Source: Defluviitaleaceae bacterium (GTDB lineage: Bacteria; Bacillota; Clostridia; Lachnospirales; WQUN01). Taken from it: a DNA stretch of 64,000 nt. The first letter of the stretch is position 1; each line of letters starts with the position of its first letter. Both the position numbers and the translations under genes were made by a program. The stretch lies in contig WRAN01000002.1 in assembly GCA_009780185.1 (NCBI GenBank), positions 165,677-229,676 of the forward strand, read 5' to 3'. Positions 1-9,887 of the stretch are shown here, in pieces. The notes under the pieces were generated by a model, which searched no databases, was not told where the DNA came from, and worked only from the letters and a program-made list of their open reading frames with translations.

Positions 1-1675
1 GTTGGCGCTTATACTCGTGGAGGCGTTTTACTTGAATATCAAAAATGGAGTTAGGGTCTACCGATACGCCATACTCATCCTTAATATGGTTTGAGAGGAT
101 GATTTTATTCTCTTGCTTTACTGACATAAACTTTTCCCTAAAGGCTGGGTCACTGGCTAAGGGTTTAAGCTTTGCCAGTTGGTCTAAATCCGTTATCCAG
201 GCATCGCCGATTGTATCGGTTATTAGGTTTGAAAGGCCGGGATTACATTTTGCAAGCCAGCGGCGCTGGGTTATTCCGTTGGTTTTAGAGTTGAATTTCT
301 CAGGATATATTTCATAAAAGTTTTTTAGCTCTACTTCTTTTAGGATTTCTGTGTGGATTCTGGCCACACCGTTAATGGAATGGCTGCCAACTATGGCAAG
401 GTGAGCCATACGAACCTGACCATCAGCGCAGATGGCCATGGAGCGAATACGTTCTGGGTCATTGCCAAACCATTCGATTAAGTTGGCGCAGAAGCGGCGA
501 TTGATTTCTTCCACTATCATATAAATGCGAGGAAGTAAGCGGCTAAACAGCTCTATTGGCCATTTTTCTAGGGCTTCACTCATGATTGTATGATTGGTGT
601 AGGCGCAGGCGGCACGAGTTATCTCCCAGGCTTGATCCCATGGGAGGTAATACACATCTATGAGAATACGCATCAGTTCCGCAATAGCTAAGGATGGATG
701 GGTGTCGTTTAACTGAAACTGTACATAGTCTGGCAATTTAGTGAATTCGCCTTTATGGCGTCGGGCAAACTGCTCCACCACCCGCTGCAGAGTGGCAGAT
801 ATAAAGAAATATTGCTGGCGTAGACGCAGTTCTTTTCCAGCTATAAATTCATCTGCGGGATATAGCACTGCTGATAGAGTTCTTGCAAGGTTTTGCTCTT
901 CTTGTGCCCGTTCATACTGCCCTTCGTTAAAGCTTTGCAAGTCGAAGCGGTTTACAGGCTCGGCATCCCATAGGCGTAGAGTATTTACCATATTGGTATT
1001 GTAACCTACTACCGGATAGTCGTAGGGCACTGCCATTACGCTTTGGGCACCTTCTAATACAAAGCGGTATTCGCCATCTTCATCTTTTATTGTGTTTACT
1101 CTGCCACCAAATTTGATTTCCTTGGCGTATTCTTCGCGACGCACACCCCATGGATCGCCGTAGTGCAGCCAATTATCTGGTTTTTCTACCTGATAGCCGT
1201 TTTCTATATGCTGCTCGAATATTCCATAGTGATATCTGATACCACAGCCATAGGCTGGGTAGCCCAGTGTAGAAAGTGAATCTAGGAAACAAGCGGCTAA
1301 GCGTCCCAGCCCGCCATTGCCCAAGCCTGGGTCATGCTCTGCTTCTTCGGCTGTATTTATGTCAACACCTAGTTCTTCCAGGGCTTCTTTTACAGTTTCG
1401 GTGAGAGAAAGATTAAGAATGGCATTACCCATAAAGCGCCCCATCAGGAACTCCATAGAGAGGTAGTAGATGGTTTTTACATCGGCTTTTTCGAAGTAGT
1501 CGTGGGTAGTTAGCCAGTTTTGGGATACATATTCTTTTATTGTTAGGGCTAGAGCATTGTAAATCTGTTGTGGGGTTGCAGTTTGGATGGTTTTACGATA
1601 GGCAGTGCGCAGCATGTCAGCAACACCGGATTTAATGGTTTCTTTTGTTAGTTTTGGGATTGGAGGCTGAGACAT
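1..1675 (-). CDS. glgP: glycogen phosphorylase, N-terminal 558 residues (cut by window edge)
   Basis: Alpha-glucan phosphorylase (GT35), which releases glucose-1-phosphate from glycogen in the cytoplasm. The open frame reads MSQPPIPKLTKETIKSG at its start and contains family signatures in order: EFLMGRFMGNAILNL, DPGLGNGGLGRLAACFLDS, YGIRYHYGIFEQ, NDTHPSLAIAELMRIL, YTNHTIMSEALEKWP and NGITQRRWL. It runs off the window at IQVKRLHEYKRQ, so the C-terminal half with the pyridoxal-phosphate lysine lies outside. The family is usually about 800 residues. The ATG at 1673-1675 has an AAAGGAGCC ribosome site. The gene is divergent from dinB. Identity is firm; the downstream gene content is unknown. Confidence 0.95.
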   Translation of the reverse strand, partial: MSQPPIPKLTKETIKSGVADMLRTAYRKTIQTATPQQIYNALALTIKEYVSQNWLTTHDYFEKADVKTIYYLSMEFLMGRFMGNAILNLSLTETVKEALEELGVDINTAEEAEHDPGLGNGGLGRLAACFLDSLSTLGYPAYGCGIRYHYGIFEQHIENGYQVEKPDNWLHYGDPWGVRREEYAKEIKFGGRVNTIKDEDGEYRFVLEGAQSVMAVPYDYPVVGYNTNMVNTLRLWDAEPVNRFDLQSFNEGQYERAQEEQNLARTLSAVLYPADEFIAGKELRLRQQYFFISATLQRVVEQFARRHKGEFTKLPDYVQFQLNDTHPSLAIAELMRILIDVYYLPWDQAWEITRAACAYTNHTIMSEALEKWPIELFSRLLPRIYMIVEEINRRFCANLIEWFGNDPERIRSMAICADGQVRMAHLAIVGSHSINGVARIHTEILKEVELKNFYEIYPEKFNSKTNGITQRRWLAKCNPGLSNLITDTIGDAWITDLDQLAKLKPLASDPAFREKFMSVKQENKIILSNHIKDEYGVSVDPNSIFDIQVKRLHEYKRQ

Positions 1676-1692
1676 TGTATTGGCTCCTTTTT

Positions 1693-1721
1693 TTGTCGTA
1701 AATTTAGAGGTATAGTATAAC
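1693..1721 (+). promoter_or_regulatory. sigma-A promoter for dinB
   Basis: TTGTCG at 1693-1698, a 17-base spacer, then TATAAC at 1716-1721. It lies about 30 bases before the dinB start in the glgP/dinB divergent region. No LexA/DinR box (GAAC-N4-GTTC) was seen beside it. Confidence 0.6.
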
Positions 1722-1751
1722 ATAGATTAACCACAAAAAGGAGGCAATCCC

Positions 1752-2945
1752 ATGGAGTCCCACGAAAAATTGCCCCGTATTGTTCATATAGATATGGACG
1801 CATTTTTTGCCGCGGTAGAAATCCGTGACAATCCGGACTTAGCCGGCAAGCCTTTAATAATAGGAGCACTCCCTACCCAGCGGGGAGTCGTAGCAACCTG
1901 TAGCTACGAAGCCCGCACTTATGGCGTACGCTCCGCAATGAGTATAAAGGAAGCCTACCGCCGCTGCCCTCACGGTATTTACATGAGTCCTAACGGCCAT
2001 AAATACACACAGGCTTCTCGTCAGATACAAAAAATATGGACGGACTATACGGATTTATATGAATTTATTTCACTTGACGAAGGATTTCTGGATGTTACCG
2101 GTTCAGCTCATTTATTTGGAGGAGCCACGGTAATAGGGCATGAAATTAAACACCGAGTGAGAATAGAAACCGGGCTTACCTGCAGCGTAGGGATAGGATA
2201 TTCTATGATGTCCGCAAAGCTTGCAAGCGAAGAAAAAAAGCCTGATGGTTTCTTTGAAATCTTAACACCAAAAGCCTTACAAGAGCTTATAATAGACCGC
2301 AGTCCACGGGTAATCTACGGAGTAGGTGCTAAAACCGCGGAAGAACTGCAAAAACTTGGAATAAAAACAGTGGGCGATATCTACGCCAACCGTCAAGGGA
2401 TTATCTCCCTACTGGGCAATAACGGGCGCCATATCCTAGATTTAGCTGATGGAATTGATACAAGAAAAATAACCCCCTACACAGAACCTAAATCCATGGG
2501 CAGGGAGCATACATTTCAGCAAGATATTACAGATTTTGATTATTTAAAGGATGTGTTACTACTTATAGCTCAGAGGCTTAGTTATGATATTCGATTAAAA
2601 GGGTTGTACTGCCACACGATTACTGTAAAGATTACCTATTATAATATGAAGCAAATCACACGCGCCAAAACCGGAATTGCAACCAATAAAGCTGGAGAGA
2701 TATACAAAACCGCAGCAGCACTGCTAGATAAAGTGGAAAAACAACCTATCCGCTTAATAGGAATAAGCCTAGGAAACCTTGCAGAAACACCAGAATTACA
2801 GTTGACTCTATTCGACCACGAAAACAGCGAGGAAGAAGACCGCCTTGGCAGTGCGCTTTTAGAGCTGCAAAAGAAGCATGGACGAGGAATCATTAAAACA
2901 GGCAGCCAACTAAGGGCAGAAAAAAGAATAGAAGATGCCCCGTAA
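1752..2945 (+). CDS. dinB: DNA polymerase IV (Y-family)
   Basis: Translesion DNA polymerase, 397 residues, a normal length. The palm acidic residues are in HIDMDAFFAAVE (residues 12-23) and SLDEGFLDV (107-115). The YEARTYGVRSAMS finger motif is at about 52-64, and the helix-hairpin-helix and little-finger regions follow. A C-terminal QLTLF (near residue 350) matches the beta-clamp binding motif QLxLF. The start ATG follows AAAAAGGAGG. It is monocistronic, with the next gene convergent. After its TAA the same frame stays open through a short repeat (see findings). Confidence 0.95.
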   Translation: MESHEKLPRIVHIDMDAFFAAVEIRDNPDLAGKPLIIGALPTQRGVVATCSYEARTYGVRSAMSIKEAYRRCPHGIYMSPNGHKYTQASRQIQKIWTDYTDLYEFISLDEGFLDVTGSAHLFGGATVIGHEIKHRVRIETGLTCSVGIGYSMMSAKLASEEKKPDGFFEILTPKALQELIIDRSPRVIYGVGAKTAEELQKLGIKTVGDIYANRQGIISLLGNNGRHILDLADGIDTRKITPYTEPKSMGREHTFQQDITDFDYLKDVLLLIAQRLSYDIRLKGLYCHTITVKITYYNMKQITRAKTGIATNKAGEIYKTAAALLDKVEKQPIRLIGISLGNLAETPELQLTLFDHENSEEEDRLGSALLELQKKHGRGIIKTGSQLRAEKRIEDAP

Positions 2946-2961
2946 CATGACGTTCGCTATG

Positions 2962-3017
2962 GTTTTGATGATACCGACAAAGGTTTTCCCCGTTTTGATG
3001 ATAATGGTAAAGGTTTT
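2962..3017. repeat. two direct 26-base repeats at 30-base spacing
   Basis: Units at 2962-2987 and 2992-3017 share GTTTTGATGATA, then AAAGGTTTT, and differ only in the middle. They lie directly after the dinB stop. Read in the dinB frame they give two decapeptide-like units (FDDTDKGFPR, FDDNGKGFSR). No hairpin typical of a terminator is seen here. Confidence 0.7.
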
Positions 3018-3057
3018 TCGCGAAGCTCTATTTTCCGTAATGCATTCGCCTATCATC

Positions 3058-4143
3058 TCAGAGAGGAGACTCCATATAGGACTTATACAACGACTCGAAA
3101 TCATGATAATGCTTTACTAGAAGACCTACCTTTTCATATTCCCGCAAATAATCATCCATTATCAGCATAAACTCGTTGCGGATTTTATCTAAGTTATCCG
3201 AATCAAAATACTGCATCAAGTCATGTTTTTTAGTGCCTAGGCGCTCTGTCATTTCATCAAAATAATTTTGCGCCCCAACCGCAGCCCAGAAGGAGTAAGA
3301 GCTATCCTTAGCTTTTACGCTGGCTATCATCTTATTTCTATTGTTGCACCAACATTCTTCATACCAGCCTTTTAGATTGTCATGGGTAGGTATTGGTTTT
3401 TTGGCATATTCTTCGTATAACCTATCTCTTAAAGCGATTACAGCCTTCAACATTAGGCTTGAGGCTTCTCTTATTGTATCAATGGATTTTGCGTCAATTA
3501 TGGATGCGTATAAACACTCAAAATCTTGAGGCAGGTACTTATAAGACAACAACTCCTCCAGATAACGTTTAACGCCTCTTTTAAAGCAAGTGTTATTAAG
3601 ACTTACAATGCCGTTTATAACATGATATAAAAGTCCGCCGGAAGCATAGCGTACAGCCCCCAAATCCTGGGACAGATACATATCTGCATATTCCTCTTTT
3701 GCTTTATTGATATGCTTATCAGCTCTTTTTATTGAGTCCTTATTAATGCCCTGAGATAATTTTTCTATGGCTTTTTCTTTTAGGGCATTAAATCTTTCCA
3801 GATACTCAGGCTTTGCATAATACAAAACCTTCAAATCCGTTAGGCTGGAAACACCAACACAGTCAAGCTCTGCCTTTTTTTCTAGGTTATCCCATGGAGT
3901 GCAATAAATATCATAACCAACATCTTCAAGAATAAAGCAGTGGCCGATACCCCAGCCTTCACTGGTGTTATTGACAATAATCAAATCCAAATCGCTTTTT
4001 TCATGAAAATCGTTTGTGGCAAAGGATCCAGTAAGGCCAATTAAAGCAATATCCTCAGGGAAATCCCTTTTCGCCTTCTGGATTACCATATCTATTAAAT
4101 TTTGATTTTTTTCAGCAAGTTGCTTCTTTAATTCTGCGTCCAT
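3058..4143 (-). CDS. Pol-beta-type nucleotidyltransferase
   Basis: Cytoplasmic 361-residue protein. The N-terminal half has the nucleotidyltransferase fold signature GSFATNDFHEKSDLDLIIVN (GS followed by DxD metal-binding aspartates), as in aminoglycoside nucleotidyltransferases and MNT toxin-antitoxin proteins. The C-terminal half is helical and not recognised. The start at 4143 (MDAELKK) is chosen for its GAGGG ribosome site; a longer frame to 4191 has none. The gene begins 16 bases inside the 3' end of the surface-protein gene, so the two are probably translationally coupled. The substrate cannot be told from sequence. Confidence 0.75.
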   Translation of the reverse strand: MDAELKKQLAEKNQNLIDMVIQKAKRDFPEDIALIGLTGSFATNDFHEKSDLDLIIVNNTSEGWGIGHCFILEDVGYDIYCTPWDNLEKKAELDCVGVSSLTDLKVLYYAKPEYLERFNALKEKAIEKLSQGINKDSIKRADKHINKAKEEYADMYLSQDLGAVRYASGGLLYHVINGIVSLNNTCFKRGVKRYLEELLSYKYLPQDFECLYASIIDAKSIDTIREASSLMLKAVIALRDRLYEEYAKKPIPTHDNLKGWYEECWCNNRNKMIASVKAKDSSYSFWAAVGAQNYFDEMTERLGTKKHDLMQYFDSDNLDKIRNEFMLIMDDYLREYEKVGLLVKHYHDFESLYKSYMESPL

Positions 4144-7100
4144 TTTACCCTCTTCTTCATGATATACATAGCAACCATTAAGACGGCACAAGCACCTAAA
4201 ATCGACATACCGGCCATAACAAACATATCTCTACCGGTGCCGCCTGCCATAGGCAATTCTAATTGAGCCATATTACCCAGATAGAATAGGTTGCTGCGTG
4301 CAGCTATAGGAGGAGTGACAGAACTCAAATGCCCATCCGTCGAACGGATAAACCCAGGTGCAGACACACCACCGATTATTGCAGGTTCTCTAAATGTATT
4401 GCCAATCATATCATAGGTAATACGCCACTGCCCCATAGGTATTTGGAAGTTTACAGGAGCCATTACTTCTACGAGCTGGTAAGTATGCCTCGGATCCATT
4501 ACAAAACGGATAGGTATGGCCTCAGTGGTGCTTTCCGCATGGAGGCCTCCCTCTGTTATAAATGGCCCTCCTGTGAATATAACTTCTTCCCAACGAGATT
4601 CCGGATTGTTGACATTGACTAAATATGCGGAAGAGGTACCCAGCCCTGCCCCGGGGTCAATATTTCTAAACAACCTGAACTGACCGCCCTCAAGAAGAGA
4701 GATAATAGGGTTTTGATGATATATCTGGTAGTCTGTTTTAAGGAAATCAAATGTCTGTAAATCTACGCGGAAGTTAATATCATAATTATTTAGTGGATGG
4801 CGGCGCGCGTCTGGTATTAAAGGAGATTGACTGGTTGACAGTGCCACAAAGGCCGATGTGGGGATAACCGCCGTGGCATTATCTGGAGGCCAGAAAAGCC
4901 TGCTTGCGGTATTACCACCGAAGGTAACGCCGTTTAGTGTCATGTTGCTATATGCGAAAAACAGTGGCGCAACACCTGGAGGAATACGGGTTATAGGGTC
5001 TGTGTATTGATTATTTACTGTAAAAATACCGCCGCCGTCTGTCCCTGCTCGGTTATTGGTGATATGAAGATTATTAGCACCAGCCGCCATACGCATCTGC
5101 CCGGTATTAGAAATAAATACCCCGCCACCGTTACGTGTAGCTCGATTGTCAGAAATTTCTTTAAGTCCTAGCCCTCTTAGCTGGAAGAGAGGCGTCCTAC
5201 CGCTTGAAACGAGACTTACCCATACCCCAGCACCGTCTGTAGCCGTGTTTCCTATAATCCTTCCGCCATCCATATAAAAGGTGCTGCCGGAAGCAACTAT
5301 AATCCCGCCACCTATTGGGGCATGATTACGATAAGGGTTAGCAGCGCTGTCAGGGATACCTTCTGGGCGCTCGCCCCCAATGGTACCTCCTGTCATAATA
5401 AGTACACCTCTGCCATATTCCAGGCAAATGCCACCACCATTTTCTGTTGCAGTATTACCTAGAATATGGCCGCCGCTCATTTCTATTTGGCCTGAGCTTC
5501 CGGCAATGGCGCCGCCCCCATGGGCAGCGTGGTTGCCTTCGTTATAGTTTGCGTTCCCTCCAATTACGCCTTCTTGAAGAAGGAAACGGGATCCTGGATT
5601 ATTTACATATACACCGCCGCCACCATATCCAGCGCGGTTTCCTCTTATTATTCCATGTGACTGGTTAGGACCTGCTAGCATAGTAAATACAGAAGCACCA
5701 ATGACACTCACCCCACCGCCGTTAATTGCAATATTGGCTTCTATTACCCCGGCAGACATGTTAAACGTGGTTCCTACTCCAGTAGTTAGTACACCGCCGC
5801 CGCCTGGATCATGGATGCCTGTTTGAGTGGATATATTGCCAATAATACTGCCATAGGTTGGGTCTTCAGCATCACCGCCCAGGCTCATTTCAAAGGATGC
5901 TCTGCCTCCAACCCACACTCCACCGCCGTTTACAGCAGTATTGGCATGAGGGTTAGGAGAAGCTGCGGGAAGTTCTGCAGGACGATGGCCGCCAACAATA
6001 CCCCCTGTCATTACTAAAAAGGCTTCATCAGCAGCATGTATGCCACCGCCATTTTGCCTGGCTGTATTGCCGTGAATATGCCCGTCAGTCATAACAAGAC
6101 TATTGCGGTCAAAGGTCATAAATGGCGCGACATTAATAGCCCCTGATGATTCATCACCATGGATTACATTATCCAGCCACGAACTTTCAAGTGGTTCTGA
6201 CATTCCAGGAAGTGGGGTCGGCCCACCTTCAACAAATATCCCACCGCCGTTACGGGCTTGGTTATTTCTTATCTCTACTCCGGAAACTATAAGGCTGCTA
6301 TAGTCACGCATGTGCATAGGATTTTCGCCTGTAATGAGGCCTCTAATATGGCCTACCCACACGCCGCCGCCATCATGGTTACCAGGTAAGTTATGATCGC
6401 TTATAACTCCGCCCCGTAAATCTGCATTGCCACCAGCTATTACGCCAACTCCGCCGCCGCCAAGCCCCGCGACTGTATTGCCATAGATATGGCCGCCTTC
6501 CATCACAAACATCCCTTGATTATAAGAAAGGACACCACTTCCAAGTACAGAGTGGTTGTGGCTTATTGTTCCGCCATACATAGTAAACAGCCCATCATTG
6601 CGGGCAGCTACGCCTCCGCCTCCGCTATTTCCATCTGCGGTATAGTTGGGTGCTGCATCATTACGGGCAATTAACCCACTATACATAGTAAACCTGGCCT
6701 GGCCGGTAACTTTAACACCGCCGCCGCTCCATCTTCTGGCAACATTATCGGTGATTGTACCATCATGCATATAGAAACGGCCATTTTCACCTGTGACGAA
6801 CACACCGCCTCCGCCAGAAATATTTAAACCAGATCCTGACCCTCCCGATGTAGATATATTATTGTAAATATTGCCGCCATCCATATCATCATCCATTATA
6901 AAAGTAGTAGGGTAATCATCATTACCAAAAACCGCTACGCCACCACCTGTAACGGCTAGATTATCCCTTATATAACCTTCTGACATAGTAAAAAGAGTAT
7001 GGCTTCCAATAAGATATACTCCGCCACCATGTGTGGCATTGTGATCCCTAATAACCCCACCTGTCATTTCAAAAGTGGCGCCATTGGTTAGCATTACCCC

Positions 7101-9458
7101 TCCCCCATTGGTGGCATTATTATCTTGGATAATACCGCCTTCCATCAGGAATGCGCTGCTATTCATATTTACACCGCCTCCATTTGTGGCAGTGTTATTC
7201 TCAATTAACCCTCCTGCAAGCAGGGTAAGTCTAGCGGCTCCCCCTATATAGTCGCCATCTCCATAAGTTGGGCTACTACTTCCATAAATGCCGCCGCCAT
7301 GTGTGGCTGTGTTTTCTCTTACAATAGAACCATCATCTAATACAAACTCTGCGCCATGGCCGCCAAAGTACAAGGCATTAGCACCATCGAGGCCGCCACC
7401 CAGATATATGCCTCCTCCTGTTACAGCTCGGTTGTGTTCGATGACACCACCATGCATAGTAAAAGTACCAGGGTTTCTTCTTGCATGATTTTCATCGGTA
7501 TGAGCAACTCCACCATATACAAACACGCCACCTCCGCCCTGAGGGAGACCGTCATCGGGGTTATACCTATTGTGGCTAATTTCCCCATTGTGCATTGTAA
7601 AAGAGGTGTGCCCCCATATGCCTTGTGGCATCGCAACCTGTGGGTTAACCCCAACACCGGCGCCAAAGTTTGCCCTATTATGCCTAATATAGCCGCCTTG
7701 CATGATAACACTTCCGCCGCCACCACCAGTGTTTATATAAACACCGCCACCTTCGTCGGCAGTATTATATTCGATATGGCCGCTAATCATCGTGAAAACG
7801 CCTCCGTAAAGGCCAACACCGCCGCCACCTAAAACACCATCAACACCTGTTGCTGTCATGCTTACAGTGTTATTTCTTATTGTGCCCCCATCCAAATAGA
7901 AACGTGTTGCGTTCTCAATGGGGGTACCTTCAGCGGATCTACCTACAAGCAAAACCCCCGCACCGTTTAATACAAAATCCCCTGTGCTTCCGGGCAGCCT
8001 ATTTCCGCTAAGCTGATTACTCTCAATATATCCGCCATACATACGAAACTCACAAAACTGATGAATAAACACTCCTGCACCGCCGGCTCTAAATATACCA
8101 GCATCGCCTCCCCTGGTGGCGTAGGCAGTATTGTCGCGTACCGCGCCGTCGTGCATAATAAAACTAGACCTAAAGGTTTCCGCAGCACCTACATGGACTC
8201 CAGCCGTACTTCCATTAGCGGTTGCAGAAGGAGACGCTGTGCGGAAGGTACGATTCCTTGCAACTTGACCTCCATGCATAACTAAATGGCCACCTTGGCG
8301 CACATGTATGCCGCCACCCCAGTTGGTAGTGGTAATGTTATCAACAACCTCACTGCCTTCGTGCATAATCACCCTGGCTCCACCATTTGCATAACCAGGT
8401 TCCAAGCCGCCAGCGGCTTCAACCCCAGCCCCGACACCAGTGCCAGTATTATGAACTGTCCCAACAAATGTACCTGGAATTGCCGCGTTATTAGACCAGG
8501 CATTGCGCCTAATACTCGCACCCTGCAATAACACCAATGTCGCGCCACCAATACGTGGTGATGCCGGGGTTCCTCCAACATGTACGCCACCACGATTAAA
8601 GCCTGGATCTGTAGAAGTAACCCCACCGTCAAGGATTATATGGCTAAGGGTAAGTGTCGCACCATCGCGCACCACAAAATGCCGCCCCGCAGTAGTGCGG
8701 GTTATAGTAAAAGGTGTACCTTCACGTGTATGATTTGTAAGGCTTCCATTAAGATTTGTTCCGCTACTTGTGATAATTACATGACGGCCTGCCACAATTG
8801 TAAATGTACCAGGCATGTTGGGTTGATTACCCTGAACACTTACCACACGGTTTCCCGTTGTGCCAAGTGCATCATTCCACTGTTGGAGTGATGCATTGGC
8901 AGGAAGATTTTCTTGGGTGAAGCCCAGGCCTCCTGGCAGACCCGTTACGGACAGTGGCATTATGCCAATAAAGCCTTCTCGCGAGCTACTATTCCATGTG
9001 TGGGTTATTCTGATTGTGGTATAAGTTCTTAGATATGTGGCTGAAGACTCTCCATATTCGTCGCTACGTGTCTCTATGTCGTGATTAACTTCATATGCCC
9101 AGCTATAGGGCAATGTCACTCGTACATTTACCGCGCCAAGCTCCGCAGGTAATTGAATGAAAACATAGTCACCATCTAAAGCAACATTGTAATTCAAATC
9201 TGATGGATACATGGAAATATTGCCATCAAAATCCATTTCTATCGAGACAGCATAATTATCTCCTTGAGGATATTCCGGTGTGCTTTCGTTATATTCGTAA
9301 GCGTATTCTGGAGACTCAGCTAAATGGCCTCCTTCTTGGCCATGATCATACTCTTCATAACCACCATCCAAAGCAACTATGGCAATGGCTGCGATAATTA
9401 CAAGTAATACAAGCAATGCCAATACACGCAACCAGTTATATGTAGATTTCTTCTTCAT
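4128..9458 (-). CDS. giant beta-helix surface protein with SpaA-like domain and LPMAG sorting signal
   Basis: 1776 residues. The N-terminal membrane segment (about residues 8-30) follows KKK. Residues about 200-1480 are dozens of right-handed beta-helix turns of the type F-x-M-x-GG-x-I-x-x-N-x-A-x-x-GGGV, as in pectate-lyase-like and Pmp-type adhesins. A C-terminal domain has FDFLKTD, LEGGQFRLFR and TYQLVEVMAPVNFQIP, the Lys and Glu signatures of SpaA/Cna-B domains with isopeptide bonds. The end is ELPMAGGTG, a hydrophobic stretch, then MKKRVK, a sortase-type cell-wall signal of variant form. No sortase gene is in the window. The ligand is unknown. Confidence 0.85.
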   Translation of the reverse strand: MKKKSTYNWLRVLALLVLLVIIAAIAIVALDGGYEEYDHGQEGGHLAESPEYAYEYNESTPEYPQGDNYAVSIEMDFDGNISMYPSDLNYNVALDGDYVFIQLPAELGAVNVRVTLPYSWAYEVNHDIETRSDEYGESSATYLRTYTTIRITHTWNSSSREGFIGIMPLSVTGLPGGLGFTQENLPANASLQQWNDALGTTGNRVVSVQGNQPNMPGTFTIVAGRHVIITSSGTNLNGSLTNHTREGTPFTITRTTAGRHFVVRDGATLTLSHIILDGGVTSTDPGFNRGGVHVGGTPASPRIGGATLVLLQGASIRRNAWSNNAAIPGTFVGTVHNTGTGVGAGVEAAGGLEPGYANGGARVIMHEGSEVVDNITTTNWGGGIHVRQGGHLVMHGGQVARNRTFRTASPSATANGSTAGVHVGAAETFRSSFIMHDGAVRDNTAYATRGGDAGIFRAGGAGVFIHQFCEFRMYGGYIESNQLSGNRLPGSTGDFVLNGAGVLLVGRSAEGTPIENATRFYLDGGTIRNNTVSMTATGVDGVLGGGGVGLYGGVFTMISGHIEYNTADEGGGVYINTGGGGGSVIMQGGYIRHNRANFGAGVGVNPQVAMPQGIWGHTSFTMHNGEISHNRYNPDDGLPQGGGGVFVYGGVAHTDENHARRNPGTFTMHGGVIEHNRAVTGGGIYLGGGLDGANALYFGGHGAEFVLDDGSIVRENTATHGGGIYGSSSPTYGDGDYIGGAARLTLLAGGLIENNTATNGGGVNMNSSAFLMEGGIIQDNNATNGGGVMLTNGATFEMTGGVIRDHNATHGGGVYLIGSHTLFTMSEGYIRDNLAVTGGGVAVFGNDDYPTTFIMDDDMDGGNIYNNISTSGGSGSGLNISGGGGVFVTGENGRFYMHDGTITDNVARRWSGGGVKVTGQARFTMYSGLIARNDAAPNYTADGNSGGGGVAARNDGLFTMYGGTISHNHSVLGSGVLSYNQGMFVMEGGHIYGNTVAGLGGGGVGVIAGGNADLRGGVISDHNLPGNHDGGGVWVGHIRGLITGENPMHMRDYSSLIVSGVEIRNNQARNGGGIFVEGGPTPLPGMSEPLESSWLDNVIHGDESSGAINVAPFMTFDRNSLVMTDGHIHGNTARQNGGGIHAADEAFLVMTGGIVGGHRPAELPAASPNPHANTAVNGGGVWVGGRASFEMSLGGDAEDPTYGSIIGNISTQTGIHDPGGGGVLTTGVGTTFNMSAGVIEANIAINGGGVSVIGASVFTMLAGPNQSHGIIRGNRAGYGGGGVYVNNPGSRFLLQEGVIGGNANYNEGNHAAHGGGAIAGSSGQIEMSGGHILGNTATENGGGICLEYGRGVLIMTGGTIGGERPEGIPDSAANPYRNHAPIGGGIIVASGSTFYMDGGRIIGNTATDGAGVWVSLVSSGRTPLFQLRGLGLKEISDNRATRNGGGVFISNTGQMRMAAGANNLHITNNRAGTDGGGIFTVNNQYTDPITRIPPGVAPLFFAYSNMTLNGVTFGGNTASRLFWPPDNATAVIPTSAFVALSTSQSPLIPDARRHPLNNYDINFRVDLQTFDFLKTDYQIYHQNPIISLLEGGQFRLFRNIDPGAGLGTSSAYLVNVNNPESRWEEVIFTGGPFITEGGLHAESTTEAIPIRFVMDPRHTYQLVEVMAPVNFQIPMGQWRITYDMIGNTFREPAIIGGVSAPGFIRSTDGHLSSVTPPIAARSNLFYLGNMAQLELPMAGGTGRDMFVMAGMSILGACAVLMVAMYIMKKRVKWTQN

Positions 9459-9814
9459 AATACCACTCCCTGACTATATGTTCGAATAAAAAACAGTTAC
9501 CAAAATGTAGCCGTTCTGTAATTATGCTGTAACAATTGATATATGCACTACAAAAAGGCTAGAAAGGGAAATAAACCTTTCAAAGCCTTCTTCCTTATCC
9601 CCTCCTATTGATAAGAGGATTAATACCTTTGTATAATCTAATATGTATTTTATGCTTTTTCTTAGGTACTGGTAGTTATATATGCAAAAAAAAGCTCAAA
9701 ACATACCGCATAATGAATGTTAATATCGATTATCGCTTTTGTCTATCGAACATTCGCAGTGTGTATTATTTCAGTCAAAAGTCCACCAACTCTTACATGA
9801 ACCTCCTGTTTTGC
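9459..9814. other. divergent intergenic region
   Basis: About 360 bases between the surface-protein start and the argB promoter. AT-rich. Apart from the leader hairpin at 9552-9589 I see no gene. The open frame over 9608-9958 has no ribosome site and no recognisable protein. Confidence 0.6.
9552..9589 (-). terminator. hairpin with T-run in the leader of the surface-protein gene
   Basis: On the minus strand, AAGGCTTTGAAAGG pairs with CCTTTCTAGCCTT (one bulge, 8-base loop) and is followed by TTTTTG. It lies about 100 bases upstream of the surface-protein start in the same orientation. It could be an attenuator or a stray intrinsic terminator. Confidence 0.5.
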
Positions 9815-9843
9815 TTGCATACAAAAAACCTCCATGCTATCAT
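9815..9843 (+). promoter_or_regulatory. sigma-A promoter for argB
   Basis: TTGCAT at 9815-9820, a 17-base spacer, and TATCAT at 9838-9843. The inverted repeat CATTC-GCCG-GAATG (9841-9854) overlaps the predicted start of transcription and could be a regulator site. No clear ArgR box is seen. Confidence 0.55.
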
Positions 9844-9887
9844 TCGCCGGAATGAACGTAGCGTTCCTTATAAAATGGAGGTTATTT

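Noticed and set aside
7356..7832. 158-codon frame and several others opposite the adhesin gene
   Set aside because: Shadow frames caused by the repetitive GC-biased third codon positions of the beta-helix gene.
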